A stretch of 64,000 nt of DNA, taken from the NCBI GenBank assembly GCA_037176885.1, contig JAWWNJ010000008.1:186001-250000 (forward strand), read 5' to 3'. Under the pieces are notes generated by a model, which saw nothing but the letters and a program-made list of their open reading frames with translations, did not search any database and was not told the origin of the DNA. The translations under genes were made by a program, and so were the position numbers. The stretch comes from Favolaschia claudopus (Eukaryota > Basidiomycota > Agaricomycetes > Agaricales > Mycenaceae). This document shows positions 21,398 through 33,663 of this stretch, piece after piece. How positions within the stretch are numbered: position 1 is the stretch's first letter; the number at the start of each line of letters is the position of its first letter.

Positions 21398-24300
21398 CTA
21401 CTCGTCGTCGTCGTCCTCATCGTCGGCGTCGCGTGGCACGTCATCATCCAATGGGATCACGATCTCTACTCCTCCGTCAAGCTCCCGCGCACGAAACGCC
21501 CTTCCCTTTTCTCGAATGCCAGCCCACTTCCTCGTCAACATATTGGAGGTCATTATCCCCCGCTCTTCCTGCTCTGCCGCGTACGCCTCCAAACCCTCCA
21601 CTAGCTCCGGATCAATACCCGCTGATCGCGCGCTCGCGCGCCCCGCCCATTTCTGTCGCATCGCATGGCCGTACTCAATCGTACGGCGCATCTCCTCCTC
21701 CACTAGCACCACATCCTCATCCCATCTCCGCATTCTCGCATACGCCTTGCACCATTCGACACGGAGCGCTAAAATAAATAAACCCATCAAAACTTTGATC
21801 AGCAACTCCAAAAACTGCCTCGCACCTTCCACAAGATCAGCCTCCGTTGGATCAGAGGGCGTGTTGGTATACCATATCCACGACAACTTACGCCGTCCTT
21901 CTCCAGCGGCAACGACACCGAATACCGCCACACCACCCTCTTCAGCAATACCCTCGTAATCATGAATCGATTGCCGTTGCTCTGCTTCCTCTGCAGTAAG
22001 CGCCCGCTCGTTCACCGCACGTACATCACCATCTTCCAGAACACGCAGCTCGCTTTCCCACACACCATGCCCCTTGAGTTTTAAAAGAGCGTTCCGTGCA
22101 TACTGATACCGTAACTTAGCTTTGTGAACCTTCAAATTTACTTGACGTAAAATTCCCTGGCCCCTTGTGAGCATCCGCTGCCCAGTACAGTGTCGAAGTC
22201 GGAATCGGTTGGTCATTGTTCGAGTTCGGAGGCCGCTGCGAAGCGCCTCCAGCGCCTCGCGTGCCTCCCCCGTTCGCAAAGTTGCCTCGAGGTCGGGTAA
22301 TCCTAAGGCACACGCTCTCACGCGCTTATCGGTGTCGGCGATATCCGAGGGCATGAAAAGCCGGACTGATTCTGCCAAGCGATCGGCCTCAGAGTCCCAA
22401 ATGGCTTGCTGAGTTGTTGTCAGAAATCGCCGCAAGTTGGGCATGTAAGTCCGCTGGAGCTTGCGAAAGGCCCGCAGCTCTTTCTGGAGTGTCGTTCGGC
22501 GCTTCAAGAAATCGACGGCCTGAACCTCGGTTGGATTGGCGACAGCCTTGACATCGATGGTAAGATGGCGCCTGTCAAATCGGTTACATCATCTGCCAGC
22601 CTGGCAAAAGAATTGGGCTCACTGCGTCTCCTCAATGCTCAAGCCCATGAGCACGAAGGTACTAGGTGTGTCCTCCCGCTCAACCTCGACCCCCTCGCCA
22701 TTCCGCAATAATTCTTCCTTCTCCAACTGCAAACGGATATCGCGCATAGACACAACTGCGGATCAATCAGTTTGTAACTTAACAACCAATCTCATCTATC
22801 ACGTACCTTTCTCCTTCAGCTCAAACGGCGATTCTACACCGTTTGTGTGCTGTCGGGACTCCCATTCGTGAACCCACTGCTTCCAGCCCTCCACCAATTC
22901 TGGCTCCTTCTCCCTCAACGCCTCATCGAACGCCTCAAAGGCATCTCGATGTACTTGCCCCTCTTTCACATTCTCCGCCATCCGCCTCGCCAAGATATCA
23001 CGCCAAGACACTAGTCGCCGCCAGTTATGAAACGCAAACAGATCCTCCAAAGTCCCGAACCAAGATCCGGGCCCCATCAACTTGATTGACGCCGCGGCAC
23101 CATTGGTGAATTCCCAGTTCTGTTCCACCGTTTCGCCGTGCGAGCGGCCCGCTCCCCACATATAGTGAAAAGAGTAGGCCGAATGACATTGAGTTTGATG
23201 CGCTGGAAGATGAAAATTCGGTACTTTGAACCACACCTTCCCCTTGTCCGTCTTGAGATGCATCGCCTCCGGCATCGCACGCATCCGCGACCAAAAATTC
23301 TTGCCGTATTGGCACGCGATGTCGTAGGACAAGATAAGATATAGGAAAATGAGGTGGAGTAGTCCCGAGAATAGCACGAAATCGACATTGCAGAATCTAT
23401 ATGCCTCATCAATCAGCAAACATCGGAAAGGAGCAGAAATTGAAGCCGAACCGTTCTCCCACCTGCAGAGGGCCGAGGCCGTTCGGAATCCACATGTTAT
23501 GCCGAGCACAAGTGACGCCAGCGATCCCAGTCGTTCGTAAGCCCTTGACACGCTTCTTGTTTGCCAGAAACATTGCCTGGAATCCAGAGCAGCTCGAGAT
23601 CTCTTCCTCCGACACATGGGAGCGCAGATGCTTGCTGTATGCCGCCCAATTCACGAAATACCCACACCCGTCATGGAGAACGGGATCCTTCGCCTCCGAC
23701 GATACATTGCGATTAACCATGCGGAAATTTGAGTCTTGGGCGAGAAACTGAAAATACTTGTACCTGTAGCATTCGTCGTTAGCCACCTCATTCAGAAATC
23801 TAGATATGCACATTCTCAGCACTCACCGCAAGTCCTCGGGCATTACATCCCAATTGATCTTATCCCAGCCAGGAGGCAGATTCATCCCCGCCTGCGGGCA
23901 TGCACGACACCTTAAAGCGAGCTCCCCCTGGACCGTGCCCTTCACTCCAGACTCAGCGTGCCCTCGTCCCGCTCGCTTCATAATCAGCAGCGTTCGATAT
24001 TGTCGTATGATGTGTCGAAAGGCACGGCGTCTATCCTGTCAGCGTACATGCGACTATAAGCAGCCACTCCCCCATTTTCATTTCAAGTAAACCCTGACTC
24101 ACCGGCACAGAACTCAAGCCATCGTTGTTCGTTAAGAATTCCAATGAGCGCAGAAAATCGTGGGCAGTAACCTTGCCCACGCAGTTTAACAGTCGAAAAA
24201 AGCGAATTACGGCGAAGGTAGCAGCGGTCTGCGGGTCTCGCGCGGTTGCAGGCCACCAACAAACCCGCATCAGCTGCTGCCGGTGCTCGACGTTCGCGTC

Positions 24301-25112
24301 GCAATTGCAGAAGTTTACGGAGACGTGCTGAATCCCGGTCATGTCGATGACCACAAAGTCTTTATGAGCGGCTTCCGCGTTAGGACAATGACTGCCGACC
24401 GGATGTCCGAGCTGGACGACGAGACCAAGAAATGACAGTGACCGCCTCTCAAAGCGGCGCCCATTCCACTCCTATACATACTCAGCTCCTCAAACGTGCC
24501 TTCAATATAGTGACGAACATACCTGGATCCAATGGGTGGGAAGGGCGGCGTGCCGGTGAACCGTACATGATTTGCAAAACAACGATGGTCCAAAACAGAG
24601 CTGATTTTCGCATCGAAAGGTTGGATCCTTTGCCCCGCACCCCCCGCACGTCGAATAGATAGCAGAATACCCCCGCCCCTCCAGCCGAATCATCTCATCC
24701 AAATACTCGTCCTGGTGCTCGGCCCATGTCAACATAGGATAATCCTGATCATTATATTAGCTAGGACCTTGTGAAACCCACGAACACGCACCGAATTCTG
24801 ATACACTCTTCTTTTCCCCGTGAGCACTATCCCGTCCGACTCAGCGCCTTGAACTTCCGCCAGCAGACTCGTGTCGCCAAGATCATAGCTAAAATCCATA
24901 CTCTCGACCGCCGCATTTGTTCGCGGATCCTCCTCAGCATAGGAAACAGCGAGCGCCGGATCGGGGTGCACCTGATGAGCTGGCGCGGAGATGGTTCGCC
25001 CGTTTGCGGAGACAGAGACGACCTGACCAATATGAGGGTTGTGAATGTGCATCCGAGGTGCAGGCTCGCGAGCCCCGCCACGACTCCCCTTCAACGACTT
25101 TCTGCTACTCAT
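21398..25112 (-). CDS. KDZ-family transposase, copy 2
   Basis: Equivalent to 4036-7750 with all motifs kept. The only difference noticed is a silent GTC/GTT change at 22040. Here both element ends are present, so this copy could be autonomous. Confidence 0.92.
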
Positions 25113-25160
25113 GAGTACTGGCAAGAGATGTCAAGAAAATCACGTACATACCAAAGGCAG

Positions 25161-25196
25161 GAGTGAGCGACCGTATTGCAATACGGTCGCTCACTC
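25161..25196. promoter_or_regulatory. 36-bp perfect palindrome upstream of transposase, copy 2
   Basis: Identical to 7799-7834, 49 bp upstream of the transposase ATG. Confidence 0.85.
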
Positions 25197-25281
25197 ATAC
25201 GGAAGAGAGTCCGCGCTTACATAACTCCAATTCCCGCACACGATGACCAAAGACGAGCGAAAACTATAGTATATATTGCAA

Positions 25282-25776
25282 CTAGGGAGACGACGAAACA
25301 TAAAATGGAAGAGGGCACAAGGGGAACTCCAACCCTTCCCAACTGTAAGACACCCGGCTGAGATCAACGCGAGCGACATAGTCCGCCTTGATTGCGTCCG
25401 CCGACGCCCAATCCCTCGTCGGGGCGCTGCGCATTATCCGCCCGCAATCTGGATACGGGCAAGCCCATTCACGCTCCAAGCGCAACCGGATGCAAACGAA
25501 ACAGTAGCTGTGGCCACATCCGGCGCTAGCACGTTGTGTCAGTGAGGCTGATTAGCGTGGAAGAAGGAAAGGTACGACGTACAGCACTGGATGAGACTTC
25601 ACGAGCTGACAAATTTGACATTTGTGCCCATTACGCGGTGCAGTAATGGGAGGTCGATGGTGCACAGTGACGTAGAGTGCGTCGGCAGTGAGGGAGGGAT
25701 GACCGAAGCGTTTGCCTGCTGTATTATGCACACGAGGTACTGGTTTCCTCGGGGGTTTGGGCGGGACGCGAGCCAT
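25282..25776 (-). CDS. Small RING-finger protein carried by the KDZ element, copy 2
   Basis: Same as 7920-8414 (exons 25583-25776 and 25282-25525). The two-unit tandem repeat at its start is at 25773-25975. In this complete element it sits between the transposase and the divergent cargo genes. Confidence 0.8.
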
Positions 25777-25975
25777 GACGTTGAAGTGTCGCTCTAAAAG
25801 GTAGAAATTAGATTATGTGCCCGCTGTGAGACCGCAACACGTACTTAGCCTTAAAAACTCGAGAGGCTCCATGACGTCAAAGCGTCGCTCTAAAAGGTAG
25901 AAATTACATTATGTGCCCGCTGGAGACGCCTACGACCGCAACACGTACTTGGCCTGAAAAACTCGAGAGGCTGGC
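25773..25975. repeat. Two-unit tandem repeat at RING gene start, copy 2
   Basis: Identical to 8411-8613. The following stretch 25976-27879 corresponds to 8614-10517 and likewise lacks a firm gene model. Confidence 0.85.
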
Positions 25976-27879
25976 GAGCCGTACCGGCCCTTTCTGCAGC
26001 ACATTCAAATCAGAATTGGAATGTAAGGATAACAAATTGAAAACGCACTGAGCTTTGACTCTTCGTCGCCGTTATCCTCGTCTAAGCGCGAGGGATCGTG
26101 CCCTGAAGACCCCGATGTGCTTGCCATACCATAGACGTGAGGGGGGAGAAGGTGTCGAGGGAGACCTCCCGAGTTCCGGATTCCAGAGTGCAGATCAGCT
26201 GGTTCCCATGCGACAATCGCGCCAAGACCCCAAAGTTATTGCCGACGAGAGGATTGCATGTCTCCGGACTCCGTCGACACGTTGTTGTCAGTCCCGCTCT
26301 CGTTGAGACAAACCCAGGCAGAACTCAGAGAAACGAAGAAAAGAAGGGGACTGAGAGGAAAGCAAGAGGAAAGGAGACGAAGTGACGGATGGCTCGTGGC
26401 AACGAAGTTCTGATGCCAATATAGAACTCAACGCTCCCACACGGCGAATTTCCGCCGCTACTGCCGACACGATAGCACGATAGAACGGATTGAACGGATT
26501 GACATTTTTTGAGGTACAGCAGGACCCAGGTACTCATAACGTCCTCAGTTGGTGAATCAGAACTCGGCGCTCTCTTTTGAGATCCAAGGCAAACATTAGC
26601 CATAACCAACAGATTTGACGATTCCTCGTACCGTTCCATTACTTGCCGCCGCTCTCTCTGCAACTCGGACCGCATCTTGATCTCCAATGTGCGGAGACGT
26701 CGCAGAAGTCTCGCATAGCGCGAGTATTGAAGTGACACGAATTGTAGAGGCGCGGAGGGTATCTGTCTTGCCAATCAGCCCGAGCTCACAAAGTTGTCAC
26801 TAAGAACTCACCGGGTCCTCGCTGTCTAAAGTACGTACCATGCACCCCATTCTTGAGGCAAAAACAAAGTGGTTTGACGAGAGAAGATGAGGATCAAGGG
26901 CTTCGTCAGCCTTATGCGTAAGCCCGGACACGGCGGGCCGGGCGGTCCCGCTTCTCCGGTTTGAGTTGAAAATATTTCTACCGCCTTGTCTGGTAGCAGA
27001 GGACCCTGATAAAGCTGAAAGACGTATGCGGAACTACTCTGAGCAATGAGAACGGTTGTAAGAATCACAAAACTGGAAACACTGACCTCGCAAATGACGG
27101 TTTATTGGGCTTTAGCGGTGCTTGTGGGGATCTTGCTCAGTCTAAGATGCGTAAAACCAATGTTCGACACCCTCAATGAAAGCAGGGAGAAGTCTGAGAG
27201 TAACCTGTGCCTATTCCCTTCGATTTGTCCAAAAAGTTCAACGTTGCCGATTTTTTACCTGAGGTTGGAGTTGGTTCTTTAGTAGGAAAAACTAGTGTTT
27301 CGTCGAAACTTAGAGATTTCGAAAATATATCCCGAATTTCGTGCGTCGGACAGACCCAACACCGACAAAACACACGATAATTGTCATGTAGGCAGTTTGC
27401 GAATCGCCTCAACGACTATTGAGAGATGGCCTTGCCGAGTGCTGAATGAATAAAGTTGGTGATTTAATCTTGAGCTCAAGATAAAAGCTAGAAGCTCAGA
27501 ACTGTATATTAGCGCGTCTATACCGTGTTAAAGCTCTAGCATACCTTTAACAGTGAACTTTGACCAAGATTTACAATGTTTCGAAGACGGGAGGAGGGCA
27601 TGGGTGTTTCAGCTGTTTCGGTGCGTACATTGGTGTTTTCGGCGGGAATTTGAAATATGTAGCTACCGTATACCCATACTACAAGTAGCGGAGACTCCGG
27701 GGGTCTAAGACGAAACGTACGAAGGAAAGCAAAGACCGTGTCGGAGCGCGTTTGACAAGTGATTAGGCCCAGATAGGCAGGTGTCACGCTGTTACGGGGT
27801 GTCACTGCGGCGCTTCTTGGGCGCTTCCATTTTTCTGTTTTGCTCAAGAATGTGGAGGAAGGGTTCGAAAATCATGTAA

Positions 27880-28889
27880 TTACGGCCAATCTGGTAGTGA
27901 ACACTCGTTAGAATCCTCCTCCATCGCTATATGACCCCAACCGCCGACCCAAGTGCCACCCCAGGTATTATTCAAGCCCCACCCCACCGGAACCCCACCA
28001 CCATTCCACGAATTCTGTTGTTGACCCCACCCTCCCCCCACGTATTGTGGTGTTGACCCCAACCGCCTCCGTCGTCCATCGAATCAGGGGAAGGGCTGCG
28101 AGCCCGCGGATCGGCAGCCGTACCCCAATTCTGCACCTCATCCGTCATTGCCCCAAGCCACGCTGCCAAAAAGTCATCTCTTGAAATATCAGAACCTAAA
28201 GATTATATGGGTGAGGACAGCTGTGAAGCATTCAAAGCACCACTTACTGTATCTTCGCGCTTCCCGTTCCGCGAGACCAATTTTCGCGTACTTCCGAGCA
28301 GCGGCGGCAGCGGTGATGCCCTCTTGCTGACGAGTGCGCATCAAGAATGTGGCGTGAGAGGCAGCTGCAAGAACGTGAGTTTGATAGACATAGGAATAAT
28401 AATTAAAGACATACCAAGTGAGCCAAACAGCATTCTGCGAGCACGTTGGAAATCTGCCGTCTCTGCGGCGCGGTCGGGATGTGAATGCGGCAGAAACGGA
28501 TATCGACGGCGAAAGAGGTATTTGTAGTAATAGCCTTCCTCGTAGGACTGCTCATACAGATCTTCAATAGACCTAGGCCACCAGAGAGATTTTCGGGGCA
28601 GTGAGTAAATCGACTCCGACTCGTGCACATACGCCGGCAGCGGGAGTCCCTGATCTTGCAGCTCTTCGAGAATATGCTGCTCAGCCATTGCAGCGTCCAC
28701 TCGAGGACCGGCCCATGGCGGACCCCAAGGCTCGCCCCAGCTTTTCCCTTTCCCGCGCACGCTGAATTCAGGTGGGATACCGGTCTTCTCCCAGCCCCAG
28801 AGTTTAAGTAGCCCTGCGAAGCTAGGTTCCCGAGGTGCTGGGGCATCGTAGCTGTGGTGGGCCTGGAGGTAACGGGCGTGCATGGACAT
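27880..28889 (-). CDS. Unknown protein with Trp/Gly-rich tail, copy 2 (frameshifted tail)
   Basis: Exons equal those at 10518-11528 until the C-run at 28034-28039, which has six Cs instead of seven. The change shifts the frame inside the W/G repeat: after NTWG the product reads EGGVNN and ends at 27972, losing most of the repeat. The original tail frame is still open downstream. Either a real mutation or a homopolymer sequencing error. Confidence 0.7.
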
Positions 28890-28953
28890 AGCGTGAAAGT
28901 GGTGTGACCAAACGTGACATCTCTCTTCTCTTTTCTCCCTCCATTCATTATCG

Positions 28954-29714
28954 ATGACCGCCCTTCCCCCAACAAATATGACCGCTGCGGAGATGGTCCC
29001 CGACACGTCCAACCCCGACCACGATCCCAATTTCTGGTGTCTTCCACCTCCTCGCGATACCGCAGTGAGCGGGCGAGAGCGCGGGTTCGGTATGTACCTT
29101 ATCACCCATGGCCGGTCCGTCGGTGTGTGGCACAATTGGCAAGTCGTCAGATCATCGTAAGCTTGGCATCGGCTGAGATGGGTCAACAGGACTCTTGCTA
29201 GAGCGATGATCACTGGATTCCCCGGCGCTGCCTACCGCAAGCACGCCAATCTTCAAGCCTGCGTCGAGGAATGGCAGCAGCATTGCCTGCTCGGCGTCCA
29301 CCCTCATCCTCCCTGCCCTCGCGCACCGGTTTCCACGACGTCGGAGTCTGAAATGCCGGATCTGGGTCTCTTGACCTTGGAAACACATGGGACCACCGAA
29401 GCGACGGCAGCTTCCGCACCGGCGACGACTTCCCCTTCCAGCGCGACGAGCCTGACCGTTAGTGAGTGGGACGATGTCCCGAAAGTCGCAAAATACTTTG
29501 CGCTTTGGGAGGGTCACATCGTGTTTTCTGACCGGTAAGCGCAGAATTTGTTGACGTCTGGTTTTGACTGACGAGGTTGGTGATTAGAAGGGAAGCGCGT
29601 GCGGCTTTTTTCAAGGCAATTAGGAGGGGTGATAAGCCGAAGATTTGGTCGGGGTCGGATTACGATGAGGCTCAGTCGTTTGCGGAAGGCGTACATTGGA
29701 TTGAGGACTTGTAA
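28954..29714 (+). CDS. RNase H1 N-terminal (viroplasmin-like) domain protein
   Basis: Exons 28954-29156, 29202-29534 and 29588-29714 join in phase to 220 residues (introns 45 and 53 nt). Two segments split by intron 1 form the domain: GMYLITHGRSVGVWHNW, then GFPGAAYRKHANLQACVEEW. This matches the GR..G.(Y/W)..W...V.GFPGA.Y+.F....EA pattern of the RNase H1 N-terminal fold, which binds RNA/DNA hybrids or double-stranded RNA. No RNase H catalytic domain follows. A second weaker repeat may be present at the C-terminus (YFALWEGHIVFSDRREA, then GDKPKIWSGSDYDEAQSF). Such stand-alone proteins are common in mushrooms and their role is unknown. This gene holds the duplication breakpoint (29487). Confidence 0.82.
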
Positions 29715-29850
29715 GTGTAATTATATTTGTGCAAATGTAAATCTGTGATAGCGCTTGAGTCCGTTTCGGGTGCAGGATAAGTGGGGAAACCCACGTGAAA
29801 TAATTGTGCCGGGAAAAAACCTGTTGTCATCCCCAAACCTTCAGCCCCTC

Positions 29851-32590
29851 ATGTCTGACACAGTGAATGTCGCTCCCCCCGACGGTCCCGCCAACCCCGT
29901 TCCACCAGACGGCTCCGACGACGGTCCCGCCAACCCCGTTTCACCAGACGGCTCCGACGACGACGACCCTCCGCCTTCTTCTCATGAGGACCAGCCCTCC
30001 GGTCCGCAGATTGTCAGGCTTGAAAAAATAAAAAGAAAGCGTCATCGCAGAGGTGACAAGAAGGCCAAACCGGGGAAGCCTCCGTGGGTGCACGGCACCA
30101 AGAAGACTTTCTTGGCGAAACGGCGGGACGAATGGCTTCGCGAGTCCGAGGCTGGGCGGGCTGGTAGTTTCTATACGAAGATGGCGAAACTCTACGTCAA
30201 GAAGTATGGCTGTGATCTCAAGGACGACGAAGACCTTGCAGTCGATGTCGAGGATCCCCCCGACGAGGCGGCAAACGAGGTCGTGCACGACATACCGGCT
30301 GACGAGGCGACTAAGCAGAGCGACTGTGTGAAGAAAATGCGTGGGGTGAGTATGTTGTCGTGCAGACTGATTGTGAAAACTGACCATTGGTAGCGCATCG
30401 GACAGTGGTATCGCGGTGAATACGGCAACATCGCTAAAAGCGAAAAGCAGGCCTTCAAAGAGATCTTCACTGGTGTTTTGGACGGCTCCCCCGCCAAACC
30501 GCATCGCGGACGACTTATTCATTTCTATTCGCGAAAGTACTATGAAACTCGAGTGAAGCATCAGGTCGAGGAGCGGCTGGAGGCGCTGGAGCGAGTCGCC
30601 GCGCGCACCGGAGAGGCGAAGCCCAAGCATATCGATGTCATTTCGAAGGTGACGGCAGAGAGTTGGGAGGCAGAGAGCCCCGCATTCAAGCACGAGTGCG
30701 AGGTCGCGTTTGCGAAAGAGCACGAACAAGCGGTGAAAGCGTGGAAAGCTGCGTTACCGGACAGTCCGACAAGAACCCCAGAGGAGATGGCCGCGTGAGT
30801 GCTGATATCGGTGCTGTAAATGTATGCTGACAAGACGAGAAGATCTCTGGATAACGCCGCCTTCTACCTACAGCCATTCGTCGACGCGATACACGAGAGG
30901 TTCGGCATGTGTGCCACGGTGCTGTTGGCTGGTCCTATTGGGCGGCATGGTGGGAAGATTGGTGTACAAAGGTAGAGTGCTAGCGCTTGTTTTCGTGCGT
31001 GAGATTGATTTCATTGAAAGCGTGCATGCCGGCGTTACAAGAGGCCTCGCCCCCGTTAATTGGCCGACGTTCGACTGGCGTGGATTTCAAGACGTCGAGA
31101 CGAGCATGGTGGGGTTCGCAAAAGAAGTTTATAGTATGTTATGAACGCGTTGTGCGGTACCGGACTGTAACTAACGTGGTGTGTATCCAGCACAAGCCGA
31201 GTGCGATGCGCGTGCATGTCAAGACGAGACACCTGCCCCCGCAGTGCGTTCCGCGCCACCCGCCGCTACCACAGGCATGGCTCCCCCGCCTGTGCCAGCT
31301 ATGGACCCTCCCCCGCCCGCTGGGACGCCAGCAGAACCGCCTGTGTCACCGGCCGTTCCTCCCCGCTCATCCACACCTTCGTCCGACCCTCCACATTCGC
31401 CCGCGCCGGCCGTCCCTCCCCAAGATACAATGCCGCCCATGGGCGACAAGCCGGAGCAGGATCGCACGCCCGACGACGACGACGACGAGCGGACCCCAAG
31501 CGACGACGAGCGCGACGCGGAGGAAGTGGAGGCGCGTCACAGAGAGGAAGAAGATGATAAGTGGCTCGGTCGCGAGGATCGTGTAGAGTGGACAACCGAT
31601 TTGGTGTCCGCGAATCGGTCGTTTGCTGGCGGACGGGGCTGGGAAGATGATTGGATATTGTGTGTGAAGAAGTTCTTTGACTTCGAGGCGGCGTGGGGAT
31701 TTCAAGACGGGGAAAACATCCCGCCGGTCAGAACGAATCGTCCAGTCGAGATTGGCGGATGGGTTAACCGTGGTCGCGTGTGGGGATTACCGCCGTCAGT
31801 CGGTATGATGATGGGACGTCGCTCGTCGGTCGGGCAAGCCGCCTCGCTCTGGGTACCACGCTGGTGGGTATGGTGGCGGATGATGCAGCCCACAGAGCGT
31901 GAGGAGGCGGAGGACGGAAGCTTGACGCGGCCAGAGGTCGCAGATTGGAGTACGATGGCAAAAATGTATGGTAAGAACGGACTGGTGCTGGTGATGGCTT
32001 CGCTGTATTGGTGGGGGTGTGCAGCACATAGATTTGACGGAGATGATAGGGAGGAGTGGCTGGCTGGTGTACGCGATGTAACATGGGTCTTGGAGAGGCT
32101 GCTGGAATCGGGGGAGATTAGTGGGTGAGTGGATTCAAAAGACATGCAACGCACCGAAGACGAGCTCATTCATATCCTCAGCAATCGCACGGAGCCACCA
32201 GAGGGAGAACATAACGATGAGGAGAAGGGGGAGGAGAGCGACAAGGGCGAGGAGGGCAGTAACAAGCCGAATAAACGAAAGCGCGGGGCTGGCGTCGAAT
32301 TGTGAGTCATTTGAGGGCATGACGATACACTGGACTCACCCTTGAGCAGAGAAACAGAGGGAGAAGAGGGCGGAAGGAAGAAGAAGGCTAGAAAGAAGCG
32401 CGACACGGTCGCACCGCGTCGTACCCCAAGACTCCGCGGTGAAGCAGCTGCAAGCACTGCTCGCGCTACAAGATCGTCGACGTAAGACGCCAGCAATCCA
32501 TTTCAGACATCGAAACTGACCTGCATCGTTAGATCGAAGGGGGATGGGAAAAGGCCGCAGCCAAAGGCAACGTATCGTGGCAGGCGTTAG
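29851..32590 (+). CDS. 793-residue KDZ passenger protein, function unknown
   Basis: Eight exons (29851-30345, 30394-30794, 30843-30971, 31021-31133, 31191-32124, 32182-32301, 32350-32481, 32533-32590) join in phase to 793 residues. In order it has a Pro/Asp-rich N-terminus with a duplicated DGPANPV..PDGSDD unit, a basic cluster (KRKRHRRGDKKAK), and a conserved block WVHGTKKTFLAKR, FYTKMAKLYVKKYG, DPPDEAANEV, IGQWYRGEYG. Next come AFYLQPFVDAIHERFG and VLLAGPIGRHGG, then a long disordered Pro/acidic linker. A Trp-rich conserved domain follows (GWEDDWILCVKKFFDFEAAWGF, given here only in part: WEDDW, CVKKFFDFEA, MAKMYGKNG, VMASLYWWG). The C-terminus is highly charged with nuclear-localisation-like clusters. 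Many agaricomycetes have copies; none has a known activity to my knowledge. Inferred to be nuclear. Confidence 0.82.
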
Positions 32591-33261
32591 GAGATTTCGA
32601 TGAGCTGGCATGGTAAAATGAGTGACAGGAATGTTGATCTTATAGTAGTAAAACATACGCGGCGTGCGCCCGTACTTAATTGATTTTGCTTTGAAGAGCG
32701 GGACCAGCCACGCAGAAAGTCAGAGCAGACGAGGGACTTGGTGATGAGGAAGATGAAAGTGGCTGTGCAGCGGCAATCAGTGGGAATCTGTCCAAGCTGG
32801 AAGCGGCAAGCGGCCGGATGCGACCGAGGTAGGTTTTGTTCGTCTAGTTCACTCCTCTGCGAAGGCTACAAGACGACGAAACTCCTCCCATAAAAATAAG
32901 ATGAAATCTAGGTTGAGAAAAAAAATGAATTTTAATTGGAGAAATAAAATTGATTATATAATACATATTACTGAGGCGCCTATTGAAAATAAGCGCCGGG
33001 CGCGCTCCTGCGCTCATCCATCAAAGCGGCGACCCATCAAAGTGCGGGCGGGGGCGCTGATTGTGATTTGACAGGATGTGTCAATCAGCGGGCAGTCACC
33101 GAAGCTACCCGAAATTGCCAAAAAACAGTAGAATAGCCGAGTGGAATAGCCGAGCTGTCCCCAAAAAAATTTGATGGGGGTTTGGTTGATCCATCAATGC
33201 ACGGCTACCATATTGGGCGGAAAATGGCGGGCCAAACCAGCTATTTTATCCCTTTTGGGCA
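32591..33261. other. KDZ right subterminal DNA, no gene seen
   Basis: Contains an AT-rich patch (about 32915-32980) followed by G/C-rich sequence with short repeated words (gaatagccga at about 33130 and 33144; catcaaag at about 33020 and 33034). A short open segment at about 32695-32826 ending in GTAGGT could be a stray exon but could not be joined to anything. Confidence 0.5.
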
Positions 33262-33361
33262 CTGTGGACGCATTGCAACACGGGTATAGCTGGCCTTCTG
33301 GCCGTGGCCTGCATTATTGCATTATGGTCATAGGCCAGGGCCATGTATATTGCATTATAGG
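33262..33361 (-). repeat. KDZ right terminal inverted repeat
   Basis: Read from 33361 inward on the minus strand it starts cctataatgcaata and contains gaccataatgca and tacccgtgttgcaatgcg at the same spacing as the left end. Similarity is imperfect, about two thirds over 100 bp by eye, with the best blocks at the ATAATGCA words. Confidence 0.78.
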
Positions 33362-33663
33362 TACAGTCTTTACATGACGAACATCTCACCTGGAGAGAGA
33401 TCCATAGAGTGCCAAAGAGAAACCGAAGTCTTCGAAAGCGCAGGGATCAATTCGGCAGCTGATGAACAATCAAATATCAGAAGAGCATCATGCACGAATC
33501 ATGCCGGGCCGTCTTAATGATGACAACCGATCAGAATATCATATCAGCTGACAGCGGTCAAAGCAAAAAGATTGCTGGACTATTCATTTCGACAAAAAAG
33601 GCGCCGACAACAAGATGTAGCCTATTCAAGAAATGTACAACCAGAATAGAGAGGTCACTCGAT

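Larger units (their letters stand above)
17363..29487. repeat. Segmental duplication, copy 2
   Basis: Second member of the pair. Here the sequence continues coherently on both sides: gene B reads on to its stop at 16862 on the left, and the KDZ element runs on to its right inverted end at 33361 on the right. Copy 2 therefore looks like the parental arrangement and copy 1 the derived, truncated one. That polarity is an inference from intactness. Confidence 0.97.
20846..33361. mobile_element. Complete KDZ composite transposon (about 12.5 kb)
   Basis: Bounded by imperfect inverted ends (20846-20952 and 33262-33361) with repeated ATAATGCA words. Minus-strand cargo in order of transcription: Trp/Gly-tailed protein, a possible unrecognised gene, RING protein, KDZ transposase. 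Plus-strand cargo: RNase H1-N protein and a 793-residue protein. The two arms diverge from a 64-bp gap at 28890-28953. KDZ elements are known to be large and to carry extra genes in mushrooms. No 8-bp target duplication was seen (left flank gaaagtaa, right flank tacagtct), so the exact ends or the insertion history remain open. Confidence 0.87.

Noticed and set aside
3484..33361. TET/JBP dioxygenase gene as KDZ cargo
   Set aside because: Such genes are known to accompany KDZ elements in mushrooms, so I looked, but no HxD...H iron-binding pattern in a suitable frame was seen.
20838..33369. 8-bp target-site duplication flanking the KDZ element
   Set aside because: Left flank gaaagtaa and right flank tacagtct do not match, and shifting the ends by a few bases did not help.
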